Assembly: GCA_021014945.1 (NCBI GenBank)
Contig: MU266782.1
Span: forward strand, 1-14,640
Direction of reading: 5' to 3'
DNA length: 14,640 nt
Source: Leucogyrophana mollusca
Taxonomy: Eukaryota; Basidiomycota; Agaricomycetes; Boletales
Below are positions 1 to 7,822 of this stretch, one piece after another. The translations under genes were made by a program, and so were the position numbers. Positions within the stretch are counted from its first letter, which is position 1, and every line of letters begins with the position of its first letter. Under the pieces are notes generated by a model that worked only from the letters and a program-made list of their open reading frames with translations, did not search any database and had not been told where the DNA came from.

Positions 1-53
1 AGGATCAGAACCACTCTTCCATCATCCTTCGAACCTCTACATACACAAGTAAC

Positions 54-911
54 ATGCCGCCTGTCGTCATCCACTTTACGACTGCCACTCTCGACAAACC
101 TGACATCAAAGCCCGCACTCAAACCAGGCCCATATCTCTGTTATATCGTCCTATCCCGAGTAGCGGTATGAGCGCTGCACCTCGTCCGCACCCACCAAAT
201 CGCGCCGATGCTCAGCCTGCTCGGGATGGCGATGCCGAGGTGGCCGAGGGTAGCCAGCAACCAGCACAGAACGAGGGACATACCGAGCCTGAGCATGACC
301 AGCCTCCAGAGTCGAATATATACACCGCCCATTGGCGTCTTTTGATTCGTATGGAGTCTTTTCTGATCTGCTAATATGCATCCGCTTATATCGCACATCA
401 CTCGCAGATCGGGACATACATATACGAGCTCAAGGTCCCATAAACAGCGCCTCTCAACCTATACAACCCGAGAAGCTCTGCCGCCCGCCGCAAGTTCATC
501 GAAATGTGGACCCACGGCACGCACGTCTCTTCCGCCTACGATAAGTACCTACGCAAGAGTCGATATGGGAGGAAACCGGAACTCGGAGAAGCTGGGGAGG
601 AGGAGGTTAATCAGAATAGGCAGGTTTGTGTCTTAGTGGGAGAGACGGTGTTGATGGATGAGGGGATTTATGAGGAAGGTACGTGTCGTCCTTGTTTGTT
701 CGTCGCTGGACCGCGATATACGTACTGGTTTGGCGGTACAGCTCGGAGGATATTCGGGGAACGATACTCAGCGTACTACGTCCTCGAGACAAATTGTCAA
801 ATGTTCGCAGAGGACCTGTATTGGGATATCGCGAAGCACAGCAAGACACTTAGAGTGCTCGCGCCAGTGCTAGGTATCAAGCTTCTACTGAAAATGGGCT
901 GGTTGGTATAA
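54..911 (+). pseudogene. Possible decayed gene with HW and NCQ motifs (function unknown)
   Basis: Seen: an open stretch from 54 (internal Met at 168) encodes a Pro/Glu-rich leader and then YTAHWRLLIR. A good intron follows at 349-407 (GTATGG donor, TGCTAAT branch, GCAG acceptor). A second block in another frame runs from about 471 with KFIEMWTHGTHVSSAYDKYL. An in-frame 63-base intron is likely at 679-741 (GTACGT..TACAG). The last block holds YYVLETNCQMFAEDLYWDI and stops at 909-911. Known: an HW motif upstream of an NC motif is the catalytic His/Cys arrangement of LRAT/PPPDE-like papain-fold proteins, and similar pairs occur in fungal hypothetical proteins. Inference: the blocks belong to one such gene. 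Joining the first exon to the KFIEMW block needs a frame change near 485-495, so the gene is either broken or has an exon structure I could not resolve. Confidence 0.35.
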
Positions 912-1031
912 CTAACAATATGGGCATCAAGCAATTCGTTACTCGAGCTGTAAGTCTGTAGTAAAATTTGCAACTCCACTCACTAAATATCTCGGAAAAT
1001 GTGGTGGTGGAGACATGGCGATCTACTTTGA

Positions 1032-1273
1032 AATCCATCGCGTGAGGCCGTCTACGCCGCTCTACGGAATTATTCTGATTGGTTGGCGGAGCTGGGCCAG
1101 TTGAGCAATGACCAGATTGGACGAACAGTGGAGATGTCTCTCAGCATTTGACATCTTTTACCTATCCCCAGCTCGAGAGGAAAGTCGGCGGGGCAGCCGT
1201 GGAGAGCCAGGTCGATGAGAATAGAACTGGGGTGCAGGGTGAAGGGAGCCCGAGGTCGATGTGGTGGTAGTTC
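1032..1273 (+). other. Unassigned coding-like stretch, possibly two exons
   Basis: Frame 1032-1127 gives a protein-like run including SDWLAELGQLSNDQIGRT. A phase-0 intron of 44 bases (1128-1171; weak GTGGAG donor, TTTGAC branch, CCCCAG acceptor) would join it to 1172-1273, which reads LERKVGGAAVESQVDENRT and then stops. No family is recognised and there is no start codon of its own. It lies between the decayed HW/NCQ gene and the left edge of duplicated segment A at about 1292. It may be a gene fragment cut by the duplication breakpoint, or chance. Confidence 0.2.
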
Positions 1274-1384
1274 AACCAGTTCGCTAGTGGATGGTGGCGG
1301 ACTGGACGTGGGATTACGCACCATCAGAGTAAAACTTGTCAAACATAGCGGGGTTATCTTCGCTCAACCATTCTATGCACCTCG

Positions 1385-1582
1385 TCAGGCTGGATCCGAA
1401 CTCGCAGTCCTCGACTGGGAAGGTGCATACTGAGCGAGAACCAGGATCGATATCGACATGAGCACAGGATGGACATTAGCATGGGACAGGTAGCGGGGGA
1501 GGTCACCTTTGCAGTAAAATACGTGTACTGGCTGCGTTGGCTGAGGATCTTGCGATTGAGCTTGTTGGTCAGGTGAAGACAT
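1385..1582 (-). other. Conserved antisense short ORF of the 5' module, copy in A
   Basis: A 65-codon ORF reads MSSPDQQAQSQDPQPTQP at its start and ends SSDPA. The same ORF, at the same length, is open in segment D (11910-12107), but the copy in segment C has two stops. It would be transcribed divergently from secreted-protein gene A. No family is recognised. Conservation of the DNA alone could explain it, because frames on the other strand are conserved too. It may be the first exon of a real divergent gene, a relic, or non-coding. Confidence 0.25.
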
Positions 1583-1990
1583 GATGATGATAGTAAAGAG
1601 ACGCGGTTACGTAAGACGATGTGTTTTCCCCGGACTCTCGCCTCCCGACTCGGCTGCACTTCTGCGTCCTCTCCGTGAATGCGCCACACTTACTTACTCA
1701 TCAAACTCATCAAGAGTGCTTGGACTTGGGAAAAAATAGAAGGTAAATCCTTAAAATCCTCAAAACATAGATTCGCGGCCGGCTCAGTCCTCCAAGCCGT
1801 CACCCTAGTGGGCCTGCAAGTACCGATGCGCGGTTTGCAGCTTTGGATACGACGCTCACCGGGCCAACTTTCGATACCCTCCATGACTTTTGGACATGTC
1901 TCGTTGGCCAACGGCTTGGTGGCTCGAAGCCTCCGAGCTGACCTAAGCTGATCCGCGTCGGCGCCGACCTCGACGCGATTGCTGCGTCTG

Positions 1991-2055
1991 GCCAGATGAA
2001 TGACAATCGATAGACTGTCTATCGTGAATTTGCCTCAAGCCCCCGATTATAAAAG
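1991..2055 (+). promoter_or_regulatory. Promoter of gene A: conserved box and TATA
   Basis: A box, GCCAGATGAATGACAATCGA (1991-2010), recurs upstream of every copy whose promoter is in the window. It is followed by TATAAAAG at 2048-2055, about 145 bases before the ATG. The bases between TATA and ATG (GTGCAAAAAAGCC.., GTTGTCAGCAGAACG..) are conserved too, which fits a shared core promoter and 5' leader. No duplicate module is seen here. Confidence 0.6.
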
Positions 2056-2198
2056 GGGCCATACTCTAGTGCAAAAAAGCCTCACTCGTCTGGGTTGTCA
2101 GCAGAACGTTCGACGCCATTCGTCTACTCGTGCGTGGATCTCTTTTTCCCCTCGTTCACTCACTATCATACTGACGCACTCAGTCTGGAACGCACGGA

Positions 2199-2643
2199 AT
2201 GCTTTTTCGCCCTGCCGCTATCCTCCTCGTCGCTGGCATCTGCGCCATGCGAGCCACTGCCGCTGATTATTACAGCGTAGATTTATTCAGTGGGCTGGTC
2301 TTCAACGGAACCCAAGAGCACCACCTCGTTTATATAGGCGAAAAATATTATTGGGATAAACTCGCTTGTGGATCGTGCAAGGACATCACGAAGATACCGG
2401 CCGGGCACCTGCACTCGTGGATCATGCGGGCGAGCCGCAAAGTCAATCTCAGGTTCTATGGTAAAAAAGATTGCAAGGATGAACTCAGTAAGTGAAGCTT
2501 TCGTGCGTTCGTTCGTTCGTTCTTTACTCACACGGGACGTTTGCTTTTCGTTAGAGCCGACGTTTACCGCCAAGGCGGAATTCGTCATGCCAGTGACTGG
2601 CGATATACTTTATGCCCGCTCTTTTAAGGGTTGCGCGGTGTAA
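2199..2643 (+). CDS. Small secreted cysteine-containing protein, copy A
   Basis: Two exons (2199-2487, 2555-2643) with a 67-base intron (2488-2554, GTAAGT..TTAG, CTCAC branch site) at phase 1, giving 125 residues. Residues 1-21 form a signal peptide (positive start MLFRP, hydrophobic core, ATA-type cleavage site), so the product should enter the secretory pathway. Mature cysteines are C57 and C60 (CGSC), C92 and C123. NGT at 36-38 is a glycosylation sequon. Two halves look alike: VDLFSG..FNG ending LHSW, then VNLRFYG..C ending ARSFKGC. This suggests a double Greek-key beta/gamma-crystallin-like domain (inference). The start is fixed by four homologues beginning at the same Met. Intron retention would stop at once (TGA inside the donor region), so splicing is needed for the conserved C-terminus. 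Function unknown; a secreted effector-like or antimicrobial role is only a guess. Confidence 0.88.
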
Positions 2644-3016
2644 TAGGACGTTGGGTTGATGAGCATACATACATGAACACCGTTAGCAAGGAGTACCGAC
2701 GAGTATGTGTCTACGACGGAGAAGGGAAGGAGTGGTGTTAAAATAGTCACTCCGTCGTGAAAAGATGTGTCCCTCTGCCATGCAGCAGGACCCTATCCGA
2801 GTCGTGCGCTGTCCACAGCCTGTCGTACCGAATCCCTTCGAACAAACCCAGGCGTTCTCGAGGGGTCTGCTCATATCGCCTCCGAGTCGTGTTTCCTTTG
2901 ATGGAGGCTATCTCCCGTGCTCAGGGGGCTCAATATTATGATATGGCAAGTCTGATGGATTCACACAATTTACGGCCAGCCGACAAGGGGAAGGGCTGAG
3001 CCGTTTATTTGCTGTG

Positions 3017-3240
3017 AGATGCACATTTTATTCTTAGCGCATTGATATGGACAACTGAACCAACTGATCCAGGGGTGTTTGCTGGGCGGATAAACAGAAT
3101 GGGGCCAACCGTGACCGAGGCACCTTTCCCGGCCATGACCTAGGCCGCGTCGTAAACGGAACACCACCTAGTACTGGATTAATCCTCAACTCGCACATCG
3201 TAGCCAGGCCATCCTTTGTGGGACCAAGAGCAGGCGGATC
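3017..3240. repeat. Dispersed repeat, copy 1
   Basis: The stretch AGATGCAC..., GGGCGGATAAACA, CCGTGACCGAGG and CATGACCTAGGC recurs in the same order and orientation at 11391-11697. It ends with the short block CTTTGTGGGACCAAGAGCAG, which is also the outer end of the 3' flank of segment B. It lies exactly between the convergent genes A and B, and its second copy lies just before segment D, so it marks rearrangement junctions. No coding potential or terminal inverted repeats are recognised. Confidence 0.6.
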
Positions 3241-3616
3241 TTCACGGATTCTGAGGCGAGATTATTGTGTATTTGCCGGGGAGGCGTGTTAGATGTTGGA
3301 CTGGACGGTGAGAACTTGTTGTGGAGACGCGTCGCCACCCGCCTTGACAGAGGGGCGCAGAGGAAGCGGTTGAGAGCAAGGAGTAGGGCGTGGTCGAGCA
3401 TACAGAGAGAAACGCACGGTTGGCGTTGAGGAAAGACGTTGTGTTGGAGAGATCGGCTGTAAGTTATGTCAGACTTGCCAAATCACAATATTGAACCGCC
3501 TGAGCACTGAAGAAAGGAAACATGACCGGAGGCGAGATGACCAGGCCCCTTGACAACGCCTGAGTTTGTTTGGAGGGATTCAGTAGTACGCCGGCCTGTG
3601 TCAGCGCACGACTTGG

Positions 3617-3639
3617 ATGTCGCGACTTGGTCGCGACAT
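3617..3639. repeat. Perfect 10-bp-stem hairpin unique to the B 3' flank
   Basis: ATGTCGCGAC (3617-3626), loop TTG, GTCGCGACAT (3630-3639). Homologous positions in the flanks of A, C and D lack it and read straight from the CATGCAG.. block into CCGAGTC. It is therefore an insertion of about 15-20 bases specific to this copy. Confidence 0.75.
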
Positions 3640-3775
3640 GTTCCTGCTGCATAGCAGAGGGGCACATCTTTTCATCATATGAACTATTTTCACAGTGTTC
3701 CTCTAGTCGGCACTCCTCGCTAGCGGTGTTAATGCGTGTATGCTCATCCACCCAGGTCCCAACCTCCTATCCTAA

Positions 3776-4231
3776 CTAGATAGCTGGCAACCGGCAAGCC
3801 TTAATAGAACGGGCATGAAGTACATCCCCATGTTGGTCAGTCATCTCTATGCCATCTTTAAACACATTATACGCCGGCTCTAACAAAAAGCAAACACCCT
3901 GTGTCAGTAAAGAATGATCAAGCGAACGAAAGCGCCGCTTACTGTATTCATTCTTGCAGCCCTTTGCACCATAGAATCTGAGATTGACGTCGCACGTTGG
4001 AAACAGGTACCACGAATGCAGCTTCCCGGCCGGTATCTTCGTGATGTCCTTGCACGATCCACAAGCGAGGTCATCCCACCAATATTTGTGGCCTATCTCA
4101 ACTTGGTAATCCTCTTCGGTTCCGTTCAGGTGCGTCCCGCTGTACAATCCTAGAGAGTAACTATCGGTGGCAGTGGCTCGCATGGCGCAGGTGCCAGCGA
4201 CGAGGAGGATAGCGGCAGGGCGAAAAAGCAT
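3776..4231 (-). CDS. Small secreted cysteine-containing protein, copy B
   Basis: Minus-strand exons 4231-3943 and 3879-3776 with a 63-base intron (3942-3880, GTAAGC..TTAG, CTGAC branch), giving 130 residues. Signal peptide residues 1-21 are nearly identical to copy A. The mature protein keeps the CGSC motif (57, 60), IPAGKLHSW, LRFYG.KGC and ARS.KAC, and has an extra cysteine at position 80 where A and C have Arg. The C-terminus is longer (CRLPAI) because the stop is displaced. The intron length is a multiple of three with no in-frame stop, so a retained-intron product would stay in frame with 21 added residues. Exon 1 is 289 bases, identical in length to A, C and E. It faces gene A tail to tail. 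Same unknown secreted role; intact and probably functional. Confidence 0.87.
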   Translation of the reverse strand: MLFRPAAILLVAGTCAMRATATDSYSLGLYSGTHLNGTEEDYQVEIGHKYWWDDLACGSCKDITKIPAGKLHSWYLFPTCDVNLRFYGAKGCKNEYSKRRFRSLDHSLLTQGVCFLLEPAYNVFKDGIEMTDQHGDVLHARSIKACRLPAI

Positions 4232-4367
4232 TCTATATGTTCCAGAATGAGCGAGTCAGTATGATAGTGAACGAGGAGACAAGATATCCACGCACGAGTA
4301 GACGAAAGGTGTCGAGCGTTGCTGACAACTCAGACGAGTGGGGCTTGTTTTGCACTAGAGTATGGCC

Positions 4368-4548
4368 TTTTTATAACTGGAGGTTTGGGACCTTTTGGAA
4401 CACATTCATGACAGGCCGCCTGTACCGCAGTGTATCGATTAACATTCATCTGGCGAGATGCAATCGTGTTAAGATGGGTCGAAGTTGGCGTGACAACCCA
4501 GACGAGTGGGTCCCTTTGCACCGGAGTGTGACCCTTTTCATGACCGGA
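4368..4548 (-). promoter_or_regulatory. Promoter of gene B with duplicated module
   Basis: On the minus strand TATAAAAA lies at 4375-4368, about 140 bases before the ATG, and the conserved box (variant with TTAATCG) at 4454-4434. A second, degenerate copy of the TATA-to-leader stretch lies about 168 bases further upstream: ACTCGTCTGGGTTGTCA ends near 4493 and its TATA equivalent near 4537 is lost. The same arrangement of two tandem modules is seen in D and in part in C. Confidence 0.55.
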
Positions 4549-4588
4549 GGATTATGACAAGGAATACCTCGATTGTCGTTCATAGACA

Positions 4589-5501
4589 CGCCTCCCCGGC
4601 CAACGTGACATAGTGCCTCGGTCATGGCACTGGGACTCGATTAAAGGGATCCACAGAGCACCGCAAGGTGGATATAGGCCGGCAACAACTACTGGGGCGA
4701 CTGCCACCGACCTCACTCTCGTCCGAGTTTCTCAAGCCCTGTAGGCCCACAGGCTATACATACCTCATCCAGCCTCGACCCACCTCAACACGTTGAACGA
4801 TTGCTATGAATGTCAACGCCTGTCAACGCCCGCCAGACCCTCCGATCGGTGACGTATCGCCGACCTCGGGCACACAAAGACAGGCCCGGGGAGTTCGCTG
4901 GCTACATGAGTATGTATCGAGGAATAACGTACAGCATTAATGGAACATACACGCGCAGGGCCATCAATTGAAGCTTTGTTGGTGCCCGAGGACATGGCCG
5001 AGTGGCTCGACCCACCCCGAGTCTTTTAGCCAAGGCACGACAACAACAGCTGGCTGGAGGCGACGTACATTCCTGCTATATTGATGATGGGTCGGGCACA
5101 TCTGACTGAGGTACTTACGTTGTACCAGAACTCGAAGGATACATATAATGATATACCTGTCGAGAATCGCCAACGAACCCACTCAAGCCCCACTTTGCAC
5201 TGCTCTAGGCGGACATCGTGGAATCTACGTCGGCATGAGGTGGGCCAAGCACGCAGTCCGCATGGTTGATTGGAGACCGAGTGCATCGAAGACGACTCTC
5301 GAAAAGAGTATACATACCCAACAATCGATCACAGATATATTTCCAACCTTGAGCTTTGAAAACCTGCAAAAACGAGTCCCATGCATCTGCCCTTCCATCC
5401 CCTGTGAGACCGAAAACGAACGACTGGGACGACCAGATGGCGTTGTCTAAACGAATGGCGGGTATTTCTCTTGACATGGTGTCACCAGGGAAGAGACGTA
5501 C
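4589..5501. other. Spacer without a recognised gene
   Basis: About 0.9 kb between segments B and C. A short stretch at about 4770-4815 resembles the promoter module (CCTCGACCCACCTCAACACG..). On the minus strand there are strong donor-like sites, GTATGT at 5317 and GTAAGT at 5118, and open coding-like stretches. One of them, around 5446-5318, could be spliced in frame after the DENR-like exon ending at 5502. I recognise no protein family in it. It may hold the remains of a spliced minus-strand gene. Confidence 0.4.
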
Positions 5502-5725
5502 CGAATGCCTCGAGCCCGAGGATAGCCGTGACGTGTTTGCGCTTGTTTCGCTCGATACGCTCGATGAGGACTTGTGAAGCCTGCCGCAGCCGTGACGAAC
5601 GATCAGCACACAGATAAAAGAAGCGGAACAGCGAAAGATACGCACCATCTTTTTCTTCTGTGTAGTCTCTGCCTTTGCTTCCGCCTTTGCCCCTTCCTTG
5701 GCGGTGTCTCTTCCAAGCTCTCCCT
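5502..5725 (-). pseudogene. Fragment of DENR/TMA22-like SUI1-domain translation factor
   Basis: Minus strand: a Lys/Ala/Glu-rich linker (AKAEAKAETTQKKKM, ending 5646), then an intron 5645-5581 (GTGCGT..GGCAG, CTGAT branch, 65 bases, phase 0), then an exon 5580-5502 encoding VLIERIERNKRKHVTAILG plus LEAF, with a GTACGT donor at 5501. Known: RIERNKRK..VT...GLE.F is the start of the SUI1 domain of density-regulated protein (DENR, yeast TMA22), which acts with MCT1/TMA20 in 40S recycling and reinitiation. Members are about 200 residues. Only the linker and roughly the first 26 SUI1 residues are present. The N-terminal part is missing because sequence changes to duplicated segment C at about 5738, and the expected DLKKA.. 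continuation is not found downstream. Best read as a fragment captured or cut by rearrangement. Confidence 0.65.
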
Positions 5726-5895
5726 GCGCCCCGGGGGAGAGGGTGCCGATCTTTGTTTGGAGAGCTTCTGCCCGTGTGTGGAACGATGTCAGCAGACGCA
5801 GAGGATGGCGGACTGGACGTAGGGTTACGCACCATCTGAGTAAAACTTGTCGAACATAGTGGGGTTATCTTCGCTCAGCCATTCTTTGCACCTCG

Positions 5896-6093
5896 TCAGG
5901 CTGGATCCGAACTCGCAGTACTCGACCGGGAAGGTGCATACTGGGCGGGGGCCAGGATCGATATCGACATGAGCACAGGATGGACATTAGCATCGGATGG
6001 CTAGCGGGGGAGGTCACCTTTGCAATAGAACACGTGTACTGGTTGCGTTGGCTGAGGATCTTGCTATTGAGCTTGTTGGTCGGATGAAGACAT
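5896..6093 (-). pseudogene. Antisense short ORF of the 5' module, broken copy in C
   Basis: It aligns base for base with the 65-codon antisense ORFs at 1385-1582 and 11910-12107 and begins MSSSDQQAQ. It carries a stop at codon 10 (TAG for a Ser codon) and another (TAG) where D has Tyr in the PSYLSD stretch. If the ORF in A and D is a real exon, this copy is dead. If not, the stops argue that the module is non-coding. Confidence 0.3.
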
Positions 6094-6488
6094 GATGATA
6101 GTGAGGAGAAGCGGTTACGTAAGGCGATGTGTCCCCCCCGACTCCCGCCTTCGGCCGCACTTCTCGTCCTCTCCATAAATGCACCACACTTACTTACAAA
6201 TCTATTGCACTTGGGAGAAGATAGAAGGTAAATCCTTAAGTTATCGATTCGCAGCCAGCTCAGTCCTCCAAGCCGTTTACTCTGGTGGGCCTGCAAACAC
6301 CGACGTGTGGTTTGCTGCTTCGGAAACTACGCTCACAGGGCCACCTCTTGGTACCCTCCATGAATTTTGCACATGTCTCGTTTGTCAACGGCTTGGTGGG
6401 TCTGGCCTTCCGAGCTGACCGAAACTGATCCGCGGCAACGCCAACGCCGGACCCACCTCGACACGATTGTTGCATATGGCAGCATATG

Positions 6489-6665
6489 GCCAGATGAATG
6501 ACAATCGATATATCCCTTGTCATGATGTGCCTTAAACCTCCAGTCTTGTCATGCAAACCTCGACCCATTTGAACACGATCGTTGGATCTCGCCAGATGAA
6601 TGACAATCGATGCACTGCAGTACACTGCCTGCCATGAATGTGCCCCAAACCTCCAGTTATAAAAC
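6489..6665 (+). promoter_or_regulatory. Promoter of gene C with two conserved boxes
   Basis: The box GCCAGATGAATGACAATCGA occurs twice, at 6489-6508 and 6591-6610. The second is followed by the palindrome-bearing stretch GCACTGCAGTACACTGCC and TATAAAAC at 6658-6665, about 138-145 bases before the ATG. The upstream module has kept TTAAACCTCCAGT (6532-6544) but lost its TATA. Confidence 0.6.
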
Positions 6666-6802
6666 GGCCCTACCCAAGTGCAAAAAAGCCCCACTCGTCT
6701 GAGTTGTCAGTGGAACGTTTGACGCCTTTCGTCTACTCGTGTGTACATTTCTTGTCCCCTCGTTCACGATCATACCGACTCGCTCATTCTGGAACGTATA
6801 GA

Positions 6803-7255
6803 ATGCTTTTTCGCCCTGCCGCAATCTTCCTCGCCGCTGGTATCTGCGCCATGCGAGCCACTGCCTCTGGTTTTTACGAAGTAGCGTTGTACACTGGGAC
6901 TCTCTTGGACGGATTCGTTGATTACTATCACATTGATATCGGCCACAAATTTTGGGGGGATGTACTCGCTTGTGGATCGTGCCAGAAAATCAACGCGATA
7001 CCGGCCGGGCACCTGCACTCGTGGGCCATGCAAGCGAGCCGCAAAGTCAATCTCAGGTTCTACGCTGCAGAAGGCTGCAAGAATGAATACAGTAAGCGGC
7101 GCTTTCGTTCGTTCGTTCGTTCTTTACTCACACAGGATGTTTACTTTTCGTTAGAGAAAACGTATACCGCCGGGGGGGTTACCGGCGTAGAGGAGCTTAA
7201 CGTGCAAGGCGATTTATCTCATGCCCGCTCCTTTAAGGGTTGCGCGGTGAAATAG
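6803..7255 (+). CDS. Small secreted cysteine-containing protein, copy C
   Basis: Exons 6803-7091 and 7155-7255 with a 63-base phase-1 intron (7092-7154, GTAAGC..TTAG), giving 129 residues. The reading frame is open upstream to 6638, but that stretch is promoter DNA containing the TATA box. The Met at 6803 matches the start of all homologues and opens the signal peptide MLFRPAAIFLAAG.. (about 21 residues). Mature features: CGSC at 57-60, AIPAGHLHSW, LRFYAAEGC and ARSFKGC, with Arg at position 80 as in copy A. The middle loop is diverged (DGFVDYY in place of NGT..H) and has lost the glycosylation sequon. The intron holds no stop and is a multiple of three, so both spliced and unspliced messages are translatable. 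It is the only copy without an inverted partner; the UbiA gene follows about 1.1 kb downstream. Confidence 0.88.
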   Translation: MLFRPAAIFLAAGICAMRATASGFYEVALYTGTLLDGFVDYYHIDIGHKFWGDVLACGSCQKINAIPAGHLHSWAMQASRKVNLRFYAAEGCKNEYSKRRFRSFVRSLLTQDVYFSLEKTYTAGGVTGVEELNVQGDLSHARSFKGCAVK

Positions 7256-7822
7256 GAGGTTGGGTGGATGAGCATACGTACATGAACACCGCCGGCGAGG
7301 AGTACCGACGAGTTTGTGTCTACGACGGAGAAAAGAAGGAGTGATGTTAAAATCGTCGCTACACCACAAAAAGACATGTCCCCTTGCCATGCAGGAGGGA
7401 CATATCCGAGTCGAGCGCTGTCCACAGCCTGTCTTGCCATATCCCTCCGAACAAACCCAGGCGTTCTCGAGAGGTCTGCTCATATCGCCTCCAAGTCACG
7501 TTTCCTTTGCTGAAGGCTATCTCCCGTGCTCATGTGGTGCAATATTATGATTGGCAAGTCTGATGGATTCGCACAATTTACAGCTGACCTCTCGGGCACA
7601 ACTTGTCTTTCCTCAGCGCCGGCCGTGTGTTTCTCGACCACGCCCTACTTCCTTTCAACCGCTTCCTCTATGCCCCCTCTCAGCGCAGCCTGCGATGCGC
7701 CTCCCCAACGAGATCTCAACCTCCAGTCCAGCGCCCAACACGCCTGGCACATCCACAACACGAATCTCGCCTCGGAATCCGCGACAGACTGCTCTTGGTC
7801 CCACAAAGGATGTCCTGGGGTT

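Larger units (their letters stand above)
1292..2977 (+). repeat. Duplicated segment A (carries secreted-protein gene A)
   Basis: From GGTGGCGGACTGGACGT near 1292 to TTTACGGC near 2977 this segment matches segments C and D in order and orientation. It contains a 5' module of about 400 bases, a spacer, a promoter module, gene A and a 3' flank. The 3' flank is shorter than in C and D: at about 2977 it switches to unrelated sequence, then to the dispersed repeat at 3017. Unlike B, C and D it has a single promoter module. Confidence 0.85.
3196..4588 (-). repeat. Duplicated segment B, inverted (carries gene B)
   Basis: Read on the minus strand it aligns with segments A, C and D from the promoter modules (4588 inward), through gene B, to the full 3' flank ending near CATCGTAGCCAGGCCATCC at 3196. 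It lacks the far 5' module with the antisense ORF. With segment A it forms a large imperfect inverted repeat, with arms of about 1 kb either side of 2977-3196. Such a structure could favour further rearrangement. Confidence 0.8.
5738..7822 (+). repeat. Duplicated segment C (carries gene C)
   Basis: It shares GAGGGTGCCGATCTTTG at its left edge with segment D (11757), then the 5' module also found in A. The promoter region, gene C and the 3' flank run to the block CTTGGTCCCACAAAGGATG near 7795-7822. The left edge abuts the DENR-like fragment, so this junction is a breakpoint. The 3' flank is complete, as in B and D. Confidence 0.82.

Noticed and set aside
2644..3196. The A/B and D/E inverted arms as terminal repeats of a DNA transposon
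   Set aside because: No transposase, no sharp matching ends and no target duplications were seen. The arms contain whole genes with promoters, which fits segmental duplication better.
7092..7154. The 63-base stretch as coding sequence rather than an intron
   Set aside because: In A and E the equivalent stretch is 67 and 61 bases, and only removal keeps the conserved C-terminus in frame. Splice signals are present in all copies. Retention as an alternative isoform remains possible.
6638..7255. A 205-codon open frame starting at 6638 as the gene C protein
   Set aside because: The first 55 codons cover the TATA box and leader. Homologues all start at the Met equivalent to 6803, and the frame also reads through the conserved intron.
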